Notes: generated by a model not told the origin, from the letters alone. DNA of 64,000 bases from Actinocorallia longicatena (GCF_039534125.1 NZ_BAAAUV010000008.1:186001-250000); one strand, 5' to 3'. Counted from the first letter of the stretch, positions 32,998 to 42,347 are shown. A program made the numbers and translations.

Positions 32998-34119
32998 ATG
33001 AAGACCTTGATCCTCACGAACGACTTTCCCCCGCGGGCCGGGGGGATCCAGCAGTTCGTGCACAACCTGGCGCTGCGCAGGCCCGAGGGCTCGGTCGTGG
33101 TCTACGCCCCGTCGTGGAAGGGCGCCGCGGAGTTCGACGCGGCCCAGCCGTTCCCGGTCGTGCGGCATCCGACGTCGCTGATGCTGCCCGAGCCGTCGGT
33201 GCTGAGGCGGGCCCGGGAGATCGTCAGGGCCGAGGGATGTGAGGCGGTGCTCTTCGGGGCGTCCGCGCCGCTGGGGCTGCTCGCGCCCGCGCTGCGCCGC
33301 GACGGGATCGTCCGGGCGGTCGGGATCACCCACGGGCACGAGGCGGCCTGGGCCCAGCTTCCCGGCGCGCGGACCCTGCTGCGCAGGATCGGCGACGGCC
33401 TGGACGTCATGACCTACCTGGGGGAGTACACCCGCTCACGGATGGCGGCGGCGCTCCGGCCGCAGGCCGCCGCGCGGATGGAGCGGCTGGCACCGGGCGT
33501 CGACGTGAAGGCCTTCCACGCCGGGGCGGGCGGCGAGGAGATCAGGCAGCGGCACGGCCTGGCCGGGCGGCCGGTGGCGGTCTGCGTGTCCCGGCTGGTG
33601 CCGCGCAAGGGCCAGGACACCCTGATCCGCGCCTGGCCCGAGGTGCTGCGCCGGGTGCCGGGGGCGGCCCTGCTGCTGGTCGGCGGCGGCCCCTACCGCG
33701 AGGACCTGGAGGCGCTGGCCGAACGGCACGGGGTCGCCTCCTCGGTGGTCCTCACCGGGTCGGTGCCCTGGAGCGAGCTGCCCGCCCACTACGACGCGGG
33801 CGACGTCTTCGCGATGCCCTGCCGCACCCGCCGCCGCGGCCTCGACGTCGAGGGTCTCGGGATCGTGTACCTGGAGGCCTCCGCCACCGGCCTGCCCGTC
33901 GTGGCGGGCGACTCCGGCGGCGCTCCCGACGCCGTCCTGCCCGGCGAGACCGGCGTCGTCGTCCCCGGCCGCTCGGTGCCCGCCACCGCCGGGGCGGTCG
34001 CCGATCTGCTCGCCGACCCCGCCCGCGCCCGGGATCTCGGCGCCAGGGGCCGCTCCTGGGTCGAGGACGAGTGGACCTGGGCCCGCCAGGCCGCCCGCCT
34101 GGACGCCCTGCTCACCTGA
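32998..34119 (+). CDS. pimB: GT4 mannosyltransferase, PimB-type
   Basis: This 373-residue GT-B fold enzyme has the N-terminal GGIQQF loop and the C-terminal donor site EGLGIVYLEASATGLPVV (EX7E pattern). CVSRLVPRKGQDTLI is a GT4 hallmark. In mycobacteria the equivalent adds the second mannose to phosphatidylinositol monomannoside on the cytoplasmic face. The neighbours fadD15 and the wall hydrolases match that genomic context. Donor specificity is inferred from context. A terminator follows at 34169-34209. Confidence 0.88.
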   Translation: MKTLILTNDFPPRAGGIQQFVHNLALRRPEGSVVVYAPSWKGAAEFDAAQPFPVVRHPTSLMLPEPSVLRRAREIVRAEGCEAVLFGASAPLGLLAPALRRDGIVRAVGITHGHEAAWAQLPGARTLLRRIGDGLDVMTYLGEYTRSRMAAALRPQAAARMERLAPGVDVKAFHAGAGGEEIRQRHGLAGRPVAVCVSRLVPRKGQDTLIRAWPEVLRRVPGAALLLVGGGPYREDLEALAERHGVASSVVLTGSVPWSELPAHYDAGDVFAMPCRTRRRGLDVEGLGIVYLEASATGLPVVAGDSGGAPDAVLPGETGVVVPGRSVPATAGAVADLLADPARARDLGARGRSWVEDEWTWARQAARLDALLT

Positions 34120-34168
34120 CCCGGAAAGCGACATGGACGGGAAAGCGAACGTGAACCGGGAAAGCGAA

Positions 34169-34209
34169 CGGGCCGCCCCTGCTCCGCGGTGAGGAGCAGG
34201 GACGGCCCG
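34169..34209. terminator. Bidirectional terminator between pimB and a small basic-protein gene
   Basis: Arms 34169-34185 and 34193-34209 pair over 17 positions with one mismatch around a 7-base loop. It can end both the pimB transcript and the opposing small gene. Confidence 0.75.
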
Positions 34210-34220
34210 TGGCCCAGTGG

Positions 34221-34376
34221 TCAGCGACCCTGGCCGCGGCGGAGGGGGAGGGACTTCTTGGCTGCCGCGTGACGGCCGGTCTTGTGCGCCGCCTGCGCCT
34301 TGACCTTGTTCTTCGCTGCCCGGCGCTTGTCCGCCTGGGTGCCTTCTTCCATCTCGTTTCGCGACAGCCGCCCCAT
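34221..34376 (-). CDS. Small basic protein (51 aa)
   Basis: A short reading frame begins MGRLSRNEMEEGTQADKRR and continues as a Lys/Arg/Ala-rich chain ending LPLRRGQGR. ATG 34376 has AAGGGG upstream at about 9 bases, and the frame is followed by a terminator. The charge pattern suggests a nucleic-acid or ribosome-associated protein, but no family is recognised. It lies in the otherwise empty space between pimB and fadD15. Confidence 0.55.
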   Translation of the reverse strand: MGRLSRNEMEEGTQADKRRAAKNKVKAQAAHKTGRHAAAKKSLPLRRGQGR

Positions 34377-34508
34377 CAGGAACACCCCTTCCACGGCCGG
34401 TCACGGAAACCGGCCTTCCGATAACACTCAGTATTATCGGCGGTCACACCAGGAGAGAACCGACAAAAGGTAGATCGTCGGACCTTCTTGGCATGGCCTC
34501 GCGCGGGG

Positions 34509-36281
34509 CTACTTGGCGTAGAGGGCTTCCACGTCGGCGGCGAAGTCGCGCATCACCAGATGGCGCTTCACCTTCAGGGACGGGGTCAGGTACTCGTTCT
34601 CGACCGTGAAGTCGTCGGGCAGGACCCGGTACTTCTTGATCTGCTCCGCCTTGGAGACCGAGGCGTTGGCGGTGGCGACGGCCTTGTCGAGCTCGGCCCG
34701 GACCCGGGGGTCGCCGGCCAGCTCGGCGAGGGACTTCCCGGCCAGGCCGTTGGCCTGCTGCCAGGGCTCGAGCGCCTCGGTGTCAAGGGTGATCAGCGCG
34801 CCGATGAAGGGCTTGGAGTCGCCGACGACCAGGCACTGGCTGACCAGCGGGTGGGCCCGGACGCGGTCCTCCAGCGGGGCCGGGGCGACGTTCTTGCCGC
34901 CGGCCGTCACCAGGATCTCCTTCTTGCGGCCGGTGACCTTGAGGTAGCCGTCCTCGTCGAGGGAGCCGAGGTCGCCGGTGCGGAACCAGCCGTCCTCCAG
35001 CGCCTCCTTGGTCGCGGCCTCGTTGTTCCAGTAGCCGCGCAGCACGTTGACGCCCTTGACCATGATCTCGCCGTCGGCGCCGATCCGGATCGAGACGCCG
35101 GGCAGCGGCTTGCCGACGGTGCCGATCCGCAGCGCGGCCGGGGTGTTCACGGTCGCGGGGGCGGTGGTCTCGGTGAGGCCGTAGCCCTCGAGGATCGTGA
35201 TCCCGACACCGTTGAAGAAGTGGCCGAGGCGCTCGCCCAGGGCCGCGCCGCCCGACACCGCGTGGGTGACGTTGCCGCCCACGGCGTCGCGGAGCTTGCC
35301 GTAGACGAGGCGGTCGAACACGGCGTGCTTGACCTTGAGGCCCAGGCCCGGCCTTTCCCCGGCCTTGCTGTACTCGATCGCGGTGGCCGCGGCGGCGGCG
35401 AAGATCTTGCCCTTGCCGCCCGCGACGGCCTTCTGCTCGGCGCCGTTGTAGACCTTCTCGAACACCCGGGGGACCGCGAGCAGGAAGGTCGGCTTGAACG
35501 ACCCGAGGTCGGGCAGCAGGTTCGCGATCGACGGGCTGTGCCCGATCACGACGCCGGCCTCGACCGACAGGGTCTGGATCAGCCGCGCGAACACGTGCGC
35601 GAGCGGCAGGAACAGCAGGGTGGAGCCGCCGGCCCGGCCGAGGACCCGGTCGAGCTCGCCCGCCATGGCGTTGCGGCCCAGCACGGTGAAGTTGGCGTGG
35701 GTCAGCTCGCAGCCCTTGGGGCGTCCGGTGGTGCCGGAGGTGTAGATCAGGGTGGCGAGGTCGGCGCCGGTGCGGGAGGTCCTGCGGGTCTCGAGGTCGG
35801 CGTCGGAGATCTCCGCGCCGAGCGCGCTCAGCTCGTCCAGGCCGCCCTCGTCGATGACGTGGACGCGCTCGGCGCCGGCCTCACGGGCCCCGGCGGCGTG
35901 CTGCGCGGTCTCGGCGACCAGCGCGACCGCGCCGGAGTCCTCGAGGATCCAGGTGATCTGCTCGACGGAGGAGGTCTCGTAGATCGGGACGGTCACGGCG
36001 CCCGCGGTCCAGATCGCGTAGTCGGTGAGGGTCCACTCGTAACGGGTCCGGGACAGCAGCGCGACCCGGTCGCCCGGCTGGATCCCGGCGGCGACGAGGC
36101 CCTTGGCCAGTGCCACGACCTCGTTCTTGAACTGGCCGATCGTCACCGGCCGCCAGCCGGTGCCCTCCGGCCTGCGGAAGGCGATCTGCCCGGGGTTGCG
36201 GGCGGCGCGGTCGAACACCGCGTCCGTGATCGTGGCGGCGGAGGGAACTTCCACCAGGGCGGGGACGGTGAACTCGCGCAC
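34509..36281 (-). CDS. fadD15: Long-chain acyl-CoA synthetase
   Basis: This 590-residue AMP-binding enzyme activates fatty acids with ATP and CoA. The A3 motif is LIYTSGTTGRPKGCELTH and A5 is GYGLTETTAPATV. The C-terminal motifs GWFRTGDLGSLDEDGYLKV and GRKKEILVTAGGKNVAP confirm the ANL family. The opposite strand placement beside pimB matches M. tuberculosis fadD15 (Rv2187). The product probably feeds lipid or lipoglycan acylation. ATG 36281 is the start. Confidence 0.95.
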   Translation of the reverse strand: MREFTVPALVEVPSAATITDAVFDRAARNPGQIAFRRPEGTGWRPVTIGQFKNEVVALAKGLVAAGIQPGDRVALLSRTRYEWTLTDYAIWTAGAVTVPIYETSSVEQITWILEDSGAVALVAETAQHAAGAREAGAERVHVIDEGGLDELSALGAEISDADLETRRTSRTGADLATLIYTSGTTGRPKGCELTHANFTVLGRNAMAGELDRVLGRAGGSTLLFLPLAHVFARLIQTLSVEAGVVIGHSPSIANLLPDLGSFKPTFLLAVPRVFEKVYNGAEQKAVAGGKGKIFAAAAATAIEYSKAGERPGLGLKVKHAVFDRLVYGKLRDAVGGNVTHAVSGGAALGERLGHFFNGVGITILEGYGLTETTAPATVNTPAALRIGTVGKPLPGVSIRIGADGEIMVKGVNVLRGYWNNEAATKEALEDGWFRTGDLGSLDEDGYLKVTGRKKEILVTAGGKNVAPAPLEDRVRAHPLVSQCLVVGDSKPFIGALITLDTEALEPWQQANGLAGKSLAELAGDPRVRAELDKAVATANASVSKAEQIKKYRVLPDDFTVENEYLTPSLKVKRHLVMRDFAADVEALYAK

Positions 36282-36445
36282 GAAAGGTCCTTAGATGATC
36301 CAGGGTGGGGCTGGTAGACGGTATCGCGTCTTGCTACCGACTGGTAGGCAGCGGCGCGGAGACGACGTTCACACTCCGTTCATGTCCATCGGCTGCCCTA
36401 GGCTGAGCAGGTAAAACACCTCATTAGCGTATCTCGGGGGATTCC

Positions 36446-37105
36446 ATGCTCGAAGTCATCGCGCTGACCGTCGCGGACGCCGTCGCGGCCGAGCGGGGCG
36501 GTGCGGACCGGCTCGAGGTCGTGGCCGACATGGCCGCCGACGGCCTGACCCCCGGGATCGCGGAGGTCGCGGAGATCCGCGCGGCCGTCTCCCTCCCGAT
36601 CCGGGCCATGCTGCGGGCGAACGCGGGCTTCGCCACGGACGCCCGCGAGCTCGACCGGCTCCGTGCCGCGGCCGCGGCCCTCGCCGAGGCGGGCGCCGAC
36701 GGCTTCGTGTTCGGGTTCGTCGAGGGCGGGCGGGTCGACCTCGCCGCGACCCGCGCCCTCGCCGAGGCCGTCTCCCCGCTCCCGTGGACCTTCCACCGGG
36801 CGGTCGACCGGGCCGCCGGCGGCTGGGACGAGGTCCGCGGCCTGCCGGGACTGGACCAGATCCTCACCTCCGGCTCCACCACGACCGTCCGGGACGGCCT
36901 CGCGACGCTCCTGCGCCGGGCGGAGGCCGACGCCGCCCTGATCCTGGCCGGTGGCGGCCTCGGCGCGGAGGACGTCCCGGGGCTCCTGGCCGCGGGCGTC
37001 ACGGGCTTCCACGTGGGAGGGGCCGTCCGCGAGGGGCGCTCCTGGGACGCGCCGATCGACCCCGGGCTGGTCGCGACCTGGAAGTCCTTGACCGTTTCCG
37101 GGTAG
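36446..37105 (+). CDS. cutC: CutC family protein
   Basis: This 219-residue TIM-barrel protein begins MLEVIALTVADAVAAERGGA, with the family motif GGADRLEV and PIRAMLR. Conserved PWTFHRAVD and LTSGSTTTVRDG blocks follow. CutC was linked to copper tolerance, but its enzymatic role is unsettled. Length is slightly under E. coli CutC. ATG 36446 follows a GGGGG stretch. It sits 13 bases upstream of a metallophosphoesterase gene, so the two may be co-transcribed. Confidence 0.93.
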   Translation: MLEVIALTVADAVAAERGGADRLEVVADMAADGLTPGIAEVAEIRAAVSLPIRAMLRANAGFATDARELDRLRAAAAALAEAGADGFVFGFVEGGRVDLAATRALAEAVSPLPWTFHRAVDRAAGGWDEVRGLPGLDQILTSGSTTTVRDGLATLLRRAEADAALILAGGGLGAEDVPGLLAAGVTGFHVGGAVREGRSWDAPIDPGLVATWKSLTVSG

Positions 37106-37118
37106 TTACATTGGTGGC

Positions 37119-37892
37119 ATGCGCCTCCACGTGGTCAGCGACGTCCATGGCCGTTCCGACGCCCTGGCGAAGGCGGGAGAGGGCGCGGACGCCCTCATCT
37201 GCCTCGGCGACCTGATCCTCTTCGTCGACTACGAGGACCACGCCCAGGGCATGTTCGCCGACCTGTTCGGCCGCGAGGCCGCCGACCACTTCATCGCCCT
37301 GCGCGCCGGCAAGCGGTTCGACGAGGCCCGCCGCTTCTCGCGCCAGCAGTGGGCCTCCCTCGAGGGCGACCCCTGGCCGCACATCGAGCGGGCCTGCCGC
37401 GCGCAGTACGCCGAGCTCTTCGCCGCGATGCCCGCCCCCGCCTACCTGACCTACGGCAACGTCGACCTGCCGGCGATGTGGCCGGAGTTCGCCCGCGAGG
37501 GCCACACGATCCTCGACGGGCAGACCACGGAGATCGGCGGGCTGACCTTCGGGTTCGTCGGCGGGGGGCTGCGCACCGAGTACCGCACCCCCTACGAGCT
37601 CGACGACGACGTCTACGCCGCGAAGGTCGCCGCCGTCGGCCGGGTCGACGTCCTGTGCTGCCACATCCCTCCGGCCGTCCCGGAACTGCTGTACGACACC
37701 GTCGCCCGCCGGTTCGAACGCGGAAGCGAGGCGGTGCTGGAGCTGATCAGGGAGACCCAGCCGAAGTACGTCCTGTTCGGCCATGTTCACCAGCCCCTGG
37801 CCCAAAGGGTCCGGATCGGCCGTACCGAGTGCGTGAACGTGGGGCACTTCCGTTCCACCGGCAGTCCCTACGTTCTCGATCTGCCGGGGTAA
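37119..37892 (+). CDS. Calcineurin-like metallophosphoesterase
   Basis: This 257-residue protein has the family motifs: VSDVHGRSDAL and CLGDLILF for the first metal pair, YGNVDLP (GNxD in place of GNHD), and FGHVHQPLAQR at the end. The binuclear metal centre suggests phosphomonoester or phosphodiester hydrolysis. The substrate is unknown. It begins MRLHVVSDVHG at ATG 37119, 13 bases after cutC. The SRPBCC gene follows after 37 bases. Confidence 0.92.
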   Translation: MRLHVVSDVHGRSDALAKAGEGADALICLGDLILFVDYEDHAQGMFADLFGREAADHFIALRAGKRFDEARRFSRQQWASLEGDPWPHIERACRAQYAELFAAMPAPAYLTYGNVDLPAMWPEFAREGHTILDGQTTEIGGLTFGFVGGGLRTEYRTPYELDDDVYAAKVAAVGRVDVLCCHIPPAVPELLYDTVARRFERGSEAVLELIRETQPKYVLFGHVHQPLAQRVRIGRTECVNVGHFRSTGSPYVLDLPG

Positions 37893-37929
37893 CCTCCGGA
37901 TGTTGGGGCGTTGAGGAGGGAAACAGAAA

Positions 37930-38370
37930 ATGGCCGACCGCACCAGTTCGAGCATCGCGATCGATGCGGACAAGAAGGTGATCATGTCGGTGATCGCCGA
38001 CTATCCCGCGTACCCGGCCTGGGCCGACGGGATCAAGTCGGCCGTGATCACCGGCACCTACGACGACGGCCGTCCGGAGACGGTCAAGATGACCCTCTCC
38101 TCCGGGCCGATCAGCGACACCTACAGCGTCCGCTGCCACTGGAACGGCGACGACGAGCTCCGCTGGGACCTGGCCGAACCCGGCTCCGTCGTCACGGGCA
38201 TGCACGGCAGCTATGTTCTCGTGGATCGGGCGTCCGGTGGCACGGAGGTGACCTATGAGCTCGCCGTCGACGTGAAGATTCCGATGATCGGCATGTTCAA
38301 GCGCAAGGCGGAGAAGATAATCATCGATGCCGCGCTGAAGGGTCTCAAGCGTCATGTCGAGAGCCGGTGA
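37930..38370 (+). CDS. SRPBCC/START-like lipid-binding protein
   Basis: This 146-residue protein has the polyketide-cyclase/START-like fold: an N-terminal strand (TSSSIAIDADKKVIMSVIADY), the conserved PAYPAWADGIKS turn, and a final long helix (RKAEKIIIDAALKGLKRHVE). It probably binds a hydrophobic ligand in the cytoplasm. The gene corresponds in place to Rv2185c of mycobacteria, where it sits near acyltransferase and fadD15 genes. Confidence 0.9.
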   Translation: MADRTSSSIAIDADKKVIMSVIADYPAYPAWADGIKSAVITGTYDDGRPETVKMTLSSGPISDTYSVRCHWNGDDELRWDLAEPGSVVTGMHGSYVLVDRASGGTEVTYELAVDVKIPMIGMFKRKAEKIIIDAALKGLKRHVESR

Positions 38371-38442
38371 GCTTGCCGTATACCCGCCAGTAACCGTTCC
38401 GGCACGATACGGTACGGCCCGACCAGAGGTGTTGATGTTCGC

Positions 38443-38790
38443 ATGACCGACCAGCCTGGGTATGTCTTGGACGAGGCTTTCAAGCTCTTCGAGACCGTCC
38501 GGCGCCGCATGGGCGACGACCGGGGCAAGCCCGGTGACGTGTGGAGCGAGGCGGTCCGCGAGGAGCGGCCCGCGGGATCCTGCCCGCACGGATGCCCGGC
38601 CTGCCGGGCGTACGAGGCGGCCAGGTCCAGCGGTCCGGACGTCGTCAGCCACGTGGTCGATGCCGGACAGTCGCTCTTCGCGGCCTTCCAGGACGTGCTG
38701 GCTGGGTATGAACGCTCACGGCCCGCCCGTCCGGGCACGTCGGAGACCGGCGGCGGCGGTGCGCATCAGGAGCCGATGGACATCGGCTGA
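38443..38790 (+). CDS. Small hypothetical protein with CxxxCxxC motif
   Basis: This 115-residue protein has a helical N-terminus (YVLDEAFKLFETVRRRMGDD) and a cysteine motif CPHGCPACRAYEAARSS at about 46-61. A second helix VSHVVDAGQSLFAAFQDVLAGY follows, and the C-terminus is low-complexity Gly/Pro. The cysteine arrangement could bind zinc, but no family is recognised. ATG 38443 has AGAGGTG upstream. It stands between SRPBCC and glucokinase, where Streptomyces has a related small gene. Confidence 0.6.
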   Translation: MTDQPGYVLDEAFKLFETVRRRMGDDRGKPGDVWSEAVREERPAGSCPHGCPACRAYEAARSSGPDVVSHVVDAGQSLFAAFQDVLAGYERSRPARPGTSETGGGGAHQEPMDIG

Positions 38791-38841
38791 TCAGGACGAA
38801 CCGGGCGCCGGGAACCGCCCGGAAGAGGAGGAGCGCGTTCG

Positions 38842-39786
38842 ATGTCGCTGACCATTGGTGTGGACGTGGGCGGTACGAAGGTCGCCGCCGGGGTGGTCGA
38901 CGAGCAGGGGCGCATTCTCGAGAAGCTGCGCAGGCCCACGCCCTCCACGAACCCGGAGGAGACCGCCGAGGTCATCTCCGAGGTGGTGCAGCTGCTCAAG
39001 AAGAAGCACGACAAGGTCGGCGCGGTCGGGCTCGGCGCCGCCGGGTTCGTCGACGAGAGCCGGTCCACCGTCCTGTTCGCGCCCAACCTCGCCTGGCGGG
39101 ACGAGCCGATCAAGGAGAAGGTGGAGCGGCGGGTCGGTCTCCCGGTCGTCGTCGAGAACGACGCCAACACCGCGGCCTGGGCCGAGGCCAAGTTCGGCGC
39201 GGGACGCGGTGACTCCCATCTCGTGATCATCACGCTGGGCACCGGGATCGGCGGCGGGATCATCATCGACGGCAAGCTCTACCGGGGCCGGTACGGCATC
39301 GGGGCCGAGTTCGGCCACATGCGGGTCGTCCCGGACGGCCGCCGCTGTGGCTGCGGCAACCGCGGCTGCTGGGAGCAGTACGCCTCCGGCAACGCCCTCG
39401 CCCATGAGGCCCGCGATCTGGCCAGGGTCGAGCCCCACCGCGCCAAGAGGCTGCTGGAACTCGCCGGTGGAACGTTTGAAGCCATCACCGGCCTCGTCGT
39501 CACCGAGGCGGCCCGCGAGGGAGACCCGGCGGCGCTGGAGTGCTTCCAGTCGGTCGCGGAGTGGACCGGCCAGGGCATGGCCGACCTCACGGCCACGCTC
39601 GACCCGGGCGCCTTCATCATCGGCGGAGGACTGTCGGCGGCGGGCGACCTCCTGCTGGAGCCGATCAAGAAGACCTTCTCCGCGCAGGTCACCGGGCACG
39701 GCTACCGGACCCTGGCGGATGTGCGGATCGCCGAGCTCGGCCCGGACGCGGGGCTCGTGGGCGCCGCGGACCTGGCCCGCGACTGA
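38842..39786 (+). CDS. glk: ROK-family glucokinase
   Basis: This 314-residue kinase begins MSLTIGVDVGGTKVAAGVVD with the ATP-binding DxGGT motif. The ROK signature and zinc site CGCGNRGCWEQYASG are intact, and VENDANTAAWAEA marks the sugar site. It phosphorylates glucose in the cytoplasm and, in Streptomyces, GlkA also affects carbon catabolite repression. The start follows GGAAGAGGAGG. It is followed after 3 bases by the endonuclease/phosphatase gene. Confidence 0.95.
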   Translation: MSLTIGVDVGGTKVAAGVVDEQGRILEKLRRPTPSTNPEETAEVISEVVQLLKKKHDKVGAVGLGAAGFVDESRSTVLFAPNLAWRDEPIKEKVERRVGLPVVVENDANTAAWAEAKFGAGRGDSHLVIITLGTGIGGGIIIDGKLYRGRYGIGAEFGHMRVVPDGRRCGCGNRGCWEQYASGNALAHEARDLARVEPHRAKRLLELAGGTFEAITGLVVTEAAREGDPAALECFQSVAEWTGQGMADLTATLDPGAFIIGGGLSAAGDLLLEPIKKTFSAQVTGHGYRTLADVRIAELGPDAGLVGAADLARD

Positions 39787-39789
39787 GCC

Positions 39790-40467
39790 GTGCTCAGGGT
39801 CCTCAGCTACAACCTCAGGGCGCTGCGCGACGACGCCGAGGCCGCGGCCCGGGTGATCCGGGCCTGCGGCCCCGACCTCGTCTGCCTCCAGGAGGTGCCG
39901 CGGTTCCTCGGCTGGAAGCGGCAGCGCGACGCCCTGGCCGAGGCCTGCGGCCTGCGGGTCCTGTCCAGCCGCCGCAGCGCGGGGCTCGCCGTCCTCGGCG
40001 GGCCGGACGTCCGGCTGCTGCGGGCCGGTTACACCTTCCTGAGCTGGAGCCCGCCCCTGCACCGCAGGGCCCTCGCCGTGGCCAGGGTCAGGGCCGGCGG
40101 GATGGACCTGACGGTCGCCTCCACCCATCTGGACCTCGCGCCCGGGGCCAGGCTCAGGCACGTCCAGGAGATCCTCCGGCTGCTGGCGCCCTCGCCGGTC
40201 CCGGTCGTGCTGGCCGGGGACTTCAACGAGGAGCCGGGCGGCGCCGCCTGGAACCTGCTGTCGGCCTCCTTCCAGGACGCCTACGCCGTCGCGCCGGAGG
40301 GGGCGGAGCTGACCTTCAGCGCCCACCGGCCGCGGGTGCGCATCGACGGCGTCTTCGTTGACAAGAGGCTGCGGGTGGAGGGCTGCGGGGTACCGGGCGG
40401 GATGGAGGAGGACGTGCTGCTCGCCACCGACCACCGGCCGCTTCTGGCCCGCCTGACCCTGGCCTGA
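39790..40467 (+). CDS. Endonuclease/exonuclease/phosphatase family protein
   Basis: This 225-residue protein has an EEP fold with LRVLSYNLRALRDDAEAA at the N-terminus, then DLVCLQEVPRF for the metal-binding Glu, LAGDFNEEPGG and the final TDHRPLLARL with the catalytic His. Members hydrolyse phosphodiester bonds in nucleic acids or lipids; the substrate is not shown. GTG 39790 begins 3 bases after glk, so expression is probably coupled. Confidence 0.88.
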   Translation: MLRVLSYNLRALRDDAEAAARVIRACGPDLVCLQEVPRFLGWKRQRDALAEACGLRVLSSRRSAGLAVLGGPDVRLLRAGYTFLSWSPPLHRRALAVARVRAGGMDLTVASTHLDLAPGARLRHVQEILRLLAPSPVPVVLAGDFNEEPGGAAWNLLSASFQDAYAVAPEGAELTFSAHRPRVRIDGVFVDKRLRVEGCGVPGGMEEDVLLATDHRPLLARLTLA

Positions 40468-40566
40468 CTCCACAACCCCGGCCTCTGTCAGCTAACAAAG
40501 TGTCACCGGGTGAACCTTCGGCACTTCCGCGTTAGAGACCGCCTGATGTGGTTAAAGTCCGACCTT

Positions 40567-41601
40567 GTGAGCGAAAAAGCGACGTCCGTGTTCGGAGTGG
40601 ACTACGCCTTCTCCCGCCCGTCGGTGGCCGCGCTGAAACGTGCCGGGGCGAAGTTCGCGTGCCGCTATCTGTCGCACTCGGCGAGCAAGAACCTCAGCAG
40701 GGCCGAGGCGGTCTCGCTCACCGCGGCCGGAATCTGGATCGTGGTCGTCTGGGAGACCACCGCCGCCCGCGCGCTCGCGGGAAGGGCGGCGGGGGCCCAG
40801 GACGCGCGCGACGCCGCCGCGCAGGCGAAGTCCTTCGGGATGCCGGCCGACCGCCCGATCTTCTTCGCGGTCGACTTCGACGCGACCGCCTCACAGCAGG
40901 ACGAGATCCACGCCTACCTCGACGGTGCCGCGGGCGTCATCGGCCGGGACAGGATCGGTCTCTACGCCGGGTACGGCCCCATGAAGCGCGCCTTCGACGC
41001 CCGGAAGATCACCTACGGCTGGCAGACCTACGCCTGGTCCGGTGGCCGGTGGGACGAGCGCGCGCTGCTCCAGCAGTACAGGAACGGCGTCGATCTCGAC
41101 GGCGCCGATGTCGACTACGACCGGGCATTCGGCGCCGACTACGGCCAGTGGAAGGTCGGCGTATCCCCCGCGGAGGACGGACCCTTGAAGATTCTCATCA
41201 ACCTCGGCAGCACCAAGGCCGTGACCATAGCCCCCGGAGCGCGGGTGGCGCTCGTGTTCGACAAGGAGTACGACGACCCGTCGGGCATCCACAAGGACGG
41301 CGCCGTCGCCGACTGGCTGCCCAAGGACACCGCCTACCACGTGGTGACGCTCTCCCTGGTCGCCTCGGGTCAGGCCGACGGCGAGAAGCTCAAGCCGACG
41401 ATCACCGAGTACGAGCGCGACTCCAACGACCGGATCAAGGACCTGGTCGGCGAGGACAAGGTCGGCAACGGCACCAAGGTCGAGTACGCGCTGTCCGGCC
41501 TGGTCTACCTCAACGAGAAGAACAAGTACCGGGCCGAGGTGCAGAACTTCGGCACCGTCCCGGTCACGGTCGAGAAGGCCTTCCTGAAGATCGCCCGCTA
41601 G
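40567..41601 (+). CDS. DUF1906 (Rv2525c-like) glycoside-hydrolase-like protein
   Basis: This 344-residue protein has a TIM-barrel-like domain (about 1-205; SVFGVDYAFSRPSVAALK, CRYLSHSASKNLS, IFFAVDFDATASQQ, YAGYGPMKRAF) and a separate beta-rich C-terminal domain (about 215-344). The family resembles lysozyme-like hydrolases and Rv2525c, a Tat-exported cell-wall protein. No signal peptide is visible at the start chosen (GTG 40567). The upstream region has no clear ribosome site, so the start may be leaderless. Its 3' end overlaps the next gene's stop by 4 bases. Confidence 0.82.
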   Translation: MSEKATSVFGVDYAFSRPSVAALKRAGAKFACRYLSHSASKNLSRAEAVSLTAAGIWIVVVWETTAARALAGRAAGAQDARDAAAQAKSFGMPADRPIFFAVDFDATASQQDEIHAYLDGAAGVIGRDRIGLYAGYGPMKRAFDARKITYGWQTYAWSGGRWDERALLQQYRNGVDLDGADVDYDRAFGADYGQWKVGVSPAEDGPLKILINLGSTKAVTIAPGARVALVFDKEYDDPSGIHKDGAVADWLPKDTAYHVVTLSLVASGQADGEKLKPTITEYERDSNDRIKDLVGEDKVGNGTKVEYALSGLVYLNEKNKYRAEVQNFGTVPVTVEKAFLKIAR

Positions 41602-42347
41602 ATGACGGCGCCGTCGTCGCCGTCGCGGGGCTCGTCGCCCATGCGCAGGACCAGGGTGACGAAGCCGCCGATGAAGGCGGCGACGGCCAGGAAGGCCGCC
41701 CAGCCGGGGGCCTCCCAGTTGAGCAGGACCGTCAGCAGGATGTAGGCGGGGCCGCCGATCAGGCACAGCCAGGCCAGGCGGGTGGTCGGGTCGCCGGTGG
41801 GCAGCGGCGGCGGGGGCGGGGGCTCGTAGTGGCCGTCCTCGTCGGGCTCCGGCATCTCCTCGACGTCGGACTTGTCGGCGGAGAACACGACCCTCGCGGT
41901 CGGCATCCGGCCCGTCGTGTCGGCCCTGTCGTCGGGGGAGTCGCCGTCCTCTTCCGGCCGGATGTCCTCCTCGTCGGGCCAGCGGACGTCGGTCGGGGTG
42001 TCGCCGAAACCGGCCACGATCTCGGCGAAGATCGCGTCGTCGTCGAGCGGGGGCGCCGGGGTCTCCACGGTCGTCGCGTTCGCGCCGGGCGCGATCCGGT
42101 CGCCCAGGATGTGCTCGTGCAGGAGCGCCTCGGCCTCGTCCTTGCGGGCGAGATCGCAGTGGACCCGGTCGAGGGGGTCGGGCTCGTCTCCCGCACCCGG
42201 CAGGGCGTAGGCGGCGATCCCGGCCTCGCGCAGCACCGCCAGCAGGTCATCTGCCAGCTCGGGCACGAGATCGATCAGAGGCGTGTAGGCGTCCGCTGAC
42301 AGACCGTTCTCACGGCGGTTCACTTCCACCTGCCTCAGCTCCTCCAT
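41598..42347 (-). CDS. Membrane protein with long acidic N-terminus
   Basis: This 249-residue protein has a soluble, acidic N-terminal region (about 1-180, with EEDIRPEEDGDSPDD and a Pro-run PPPPPPLP) and two predicted transmembrane helices (about 192-215 and 218-238) near the C-terminus. The cytoplasmic head includes LAVLREAGIAAYALPGAG. I do not recognise a family; homologues occur next to the DUF1906 gene in actinomycetes. ATG 42347 follows AAGG. Confidence 0.65.
   Translation of the reverse strand: MEELRQVEVNRRENGLSADAYTPLIDLVPELADDLLAVLREAGIAAYALPGAGDEPDPLDRVHCDLARKDEAEALLHEHILGDRIAPGANATTVETPAPPLDDDAIFAEIVAGFGDTPTDVRWPDEEDIRPEEDGDSPDDRADTTGRMPTARVVFSADKSDVEEMPEPDEDGHYEPPPPPPLPTGDPTTRLAWLCLIGGPAYILLTVLLNWEAPGWAAFLAVAAFIGGFVTLVLRMGDEPRDGDDGAVI

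Noticed and set aside
40487..40496. GTCAGCTAAC before the DUF1906 gene, a block also found in the ydaO riboswitch
   Set aside because: Only ten bases match. The preceding consensus blocks are missing and the GGTAGGC element does not follow, so it is a chance match.
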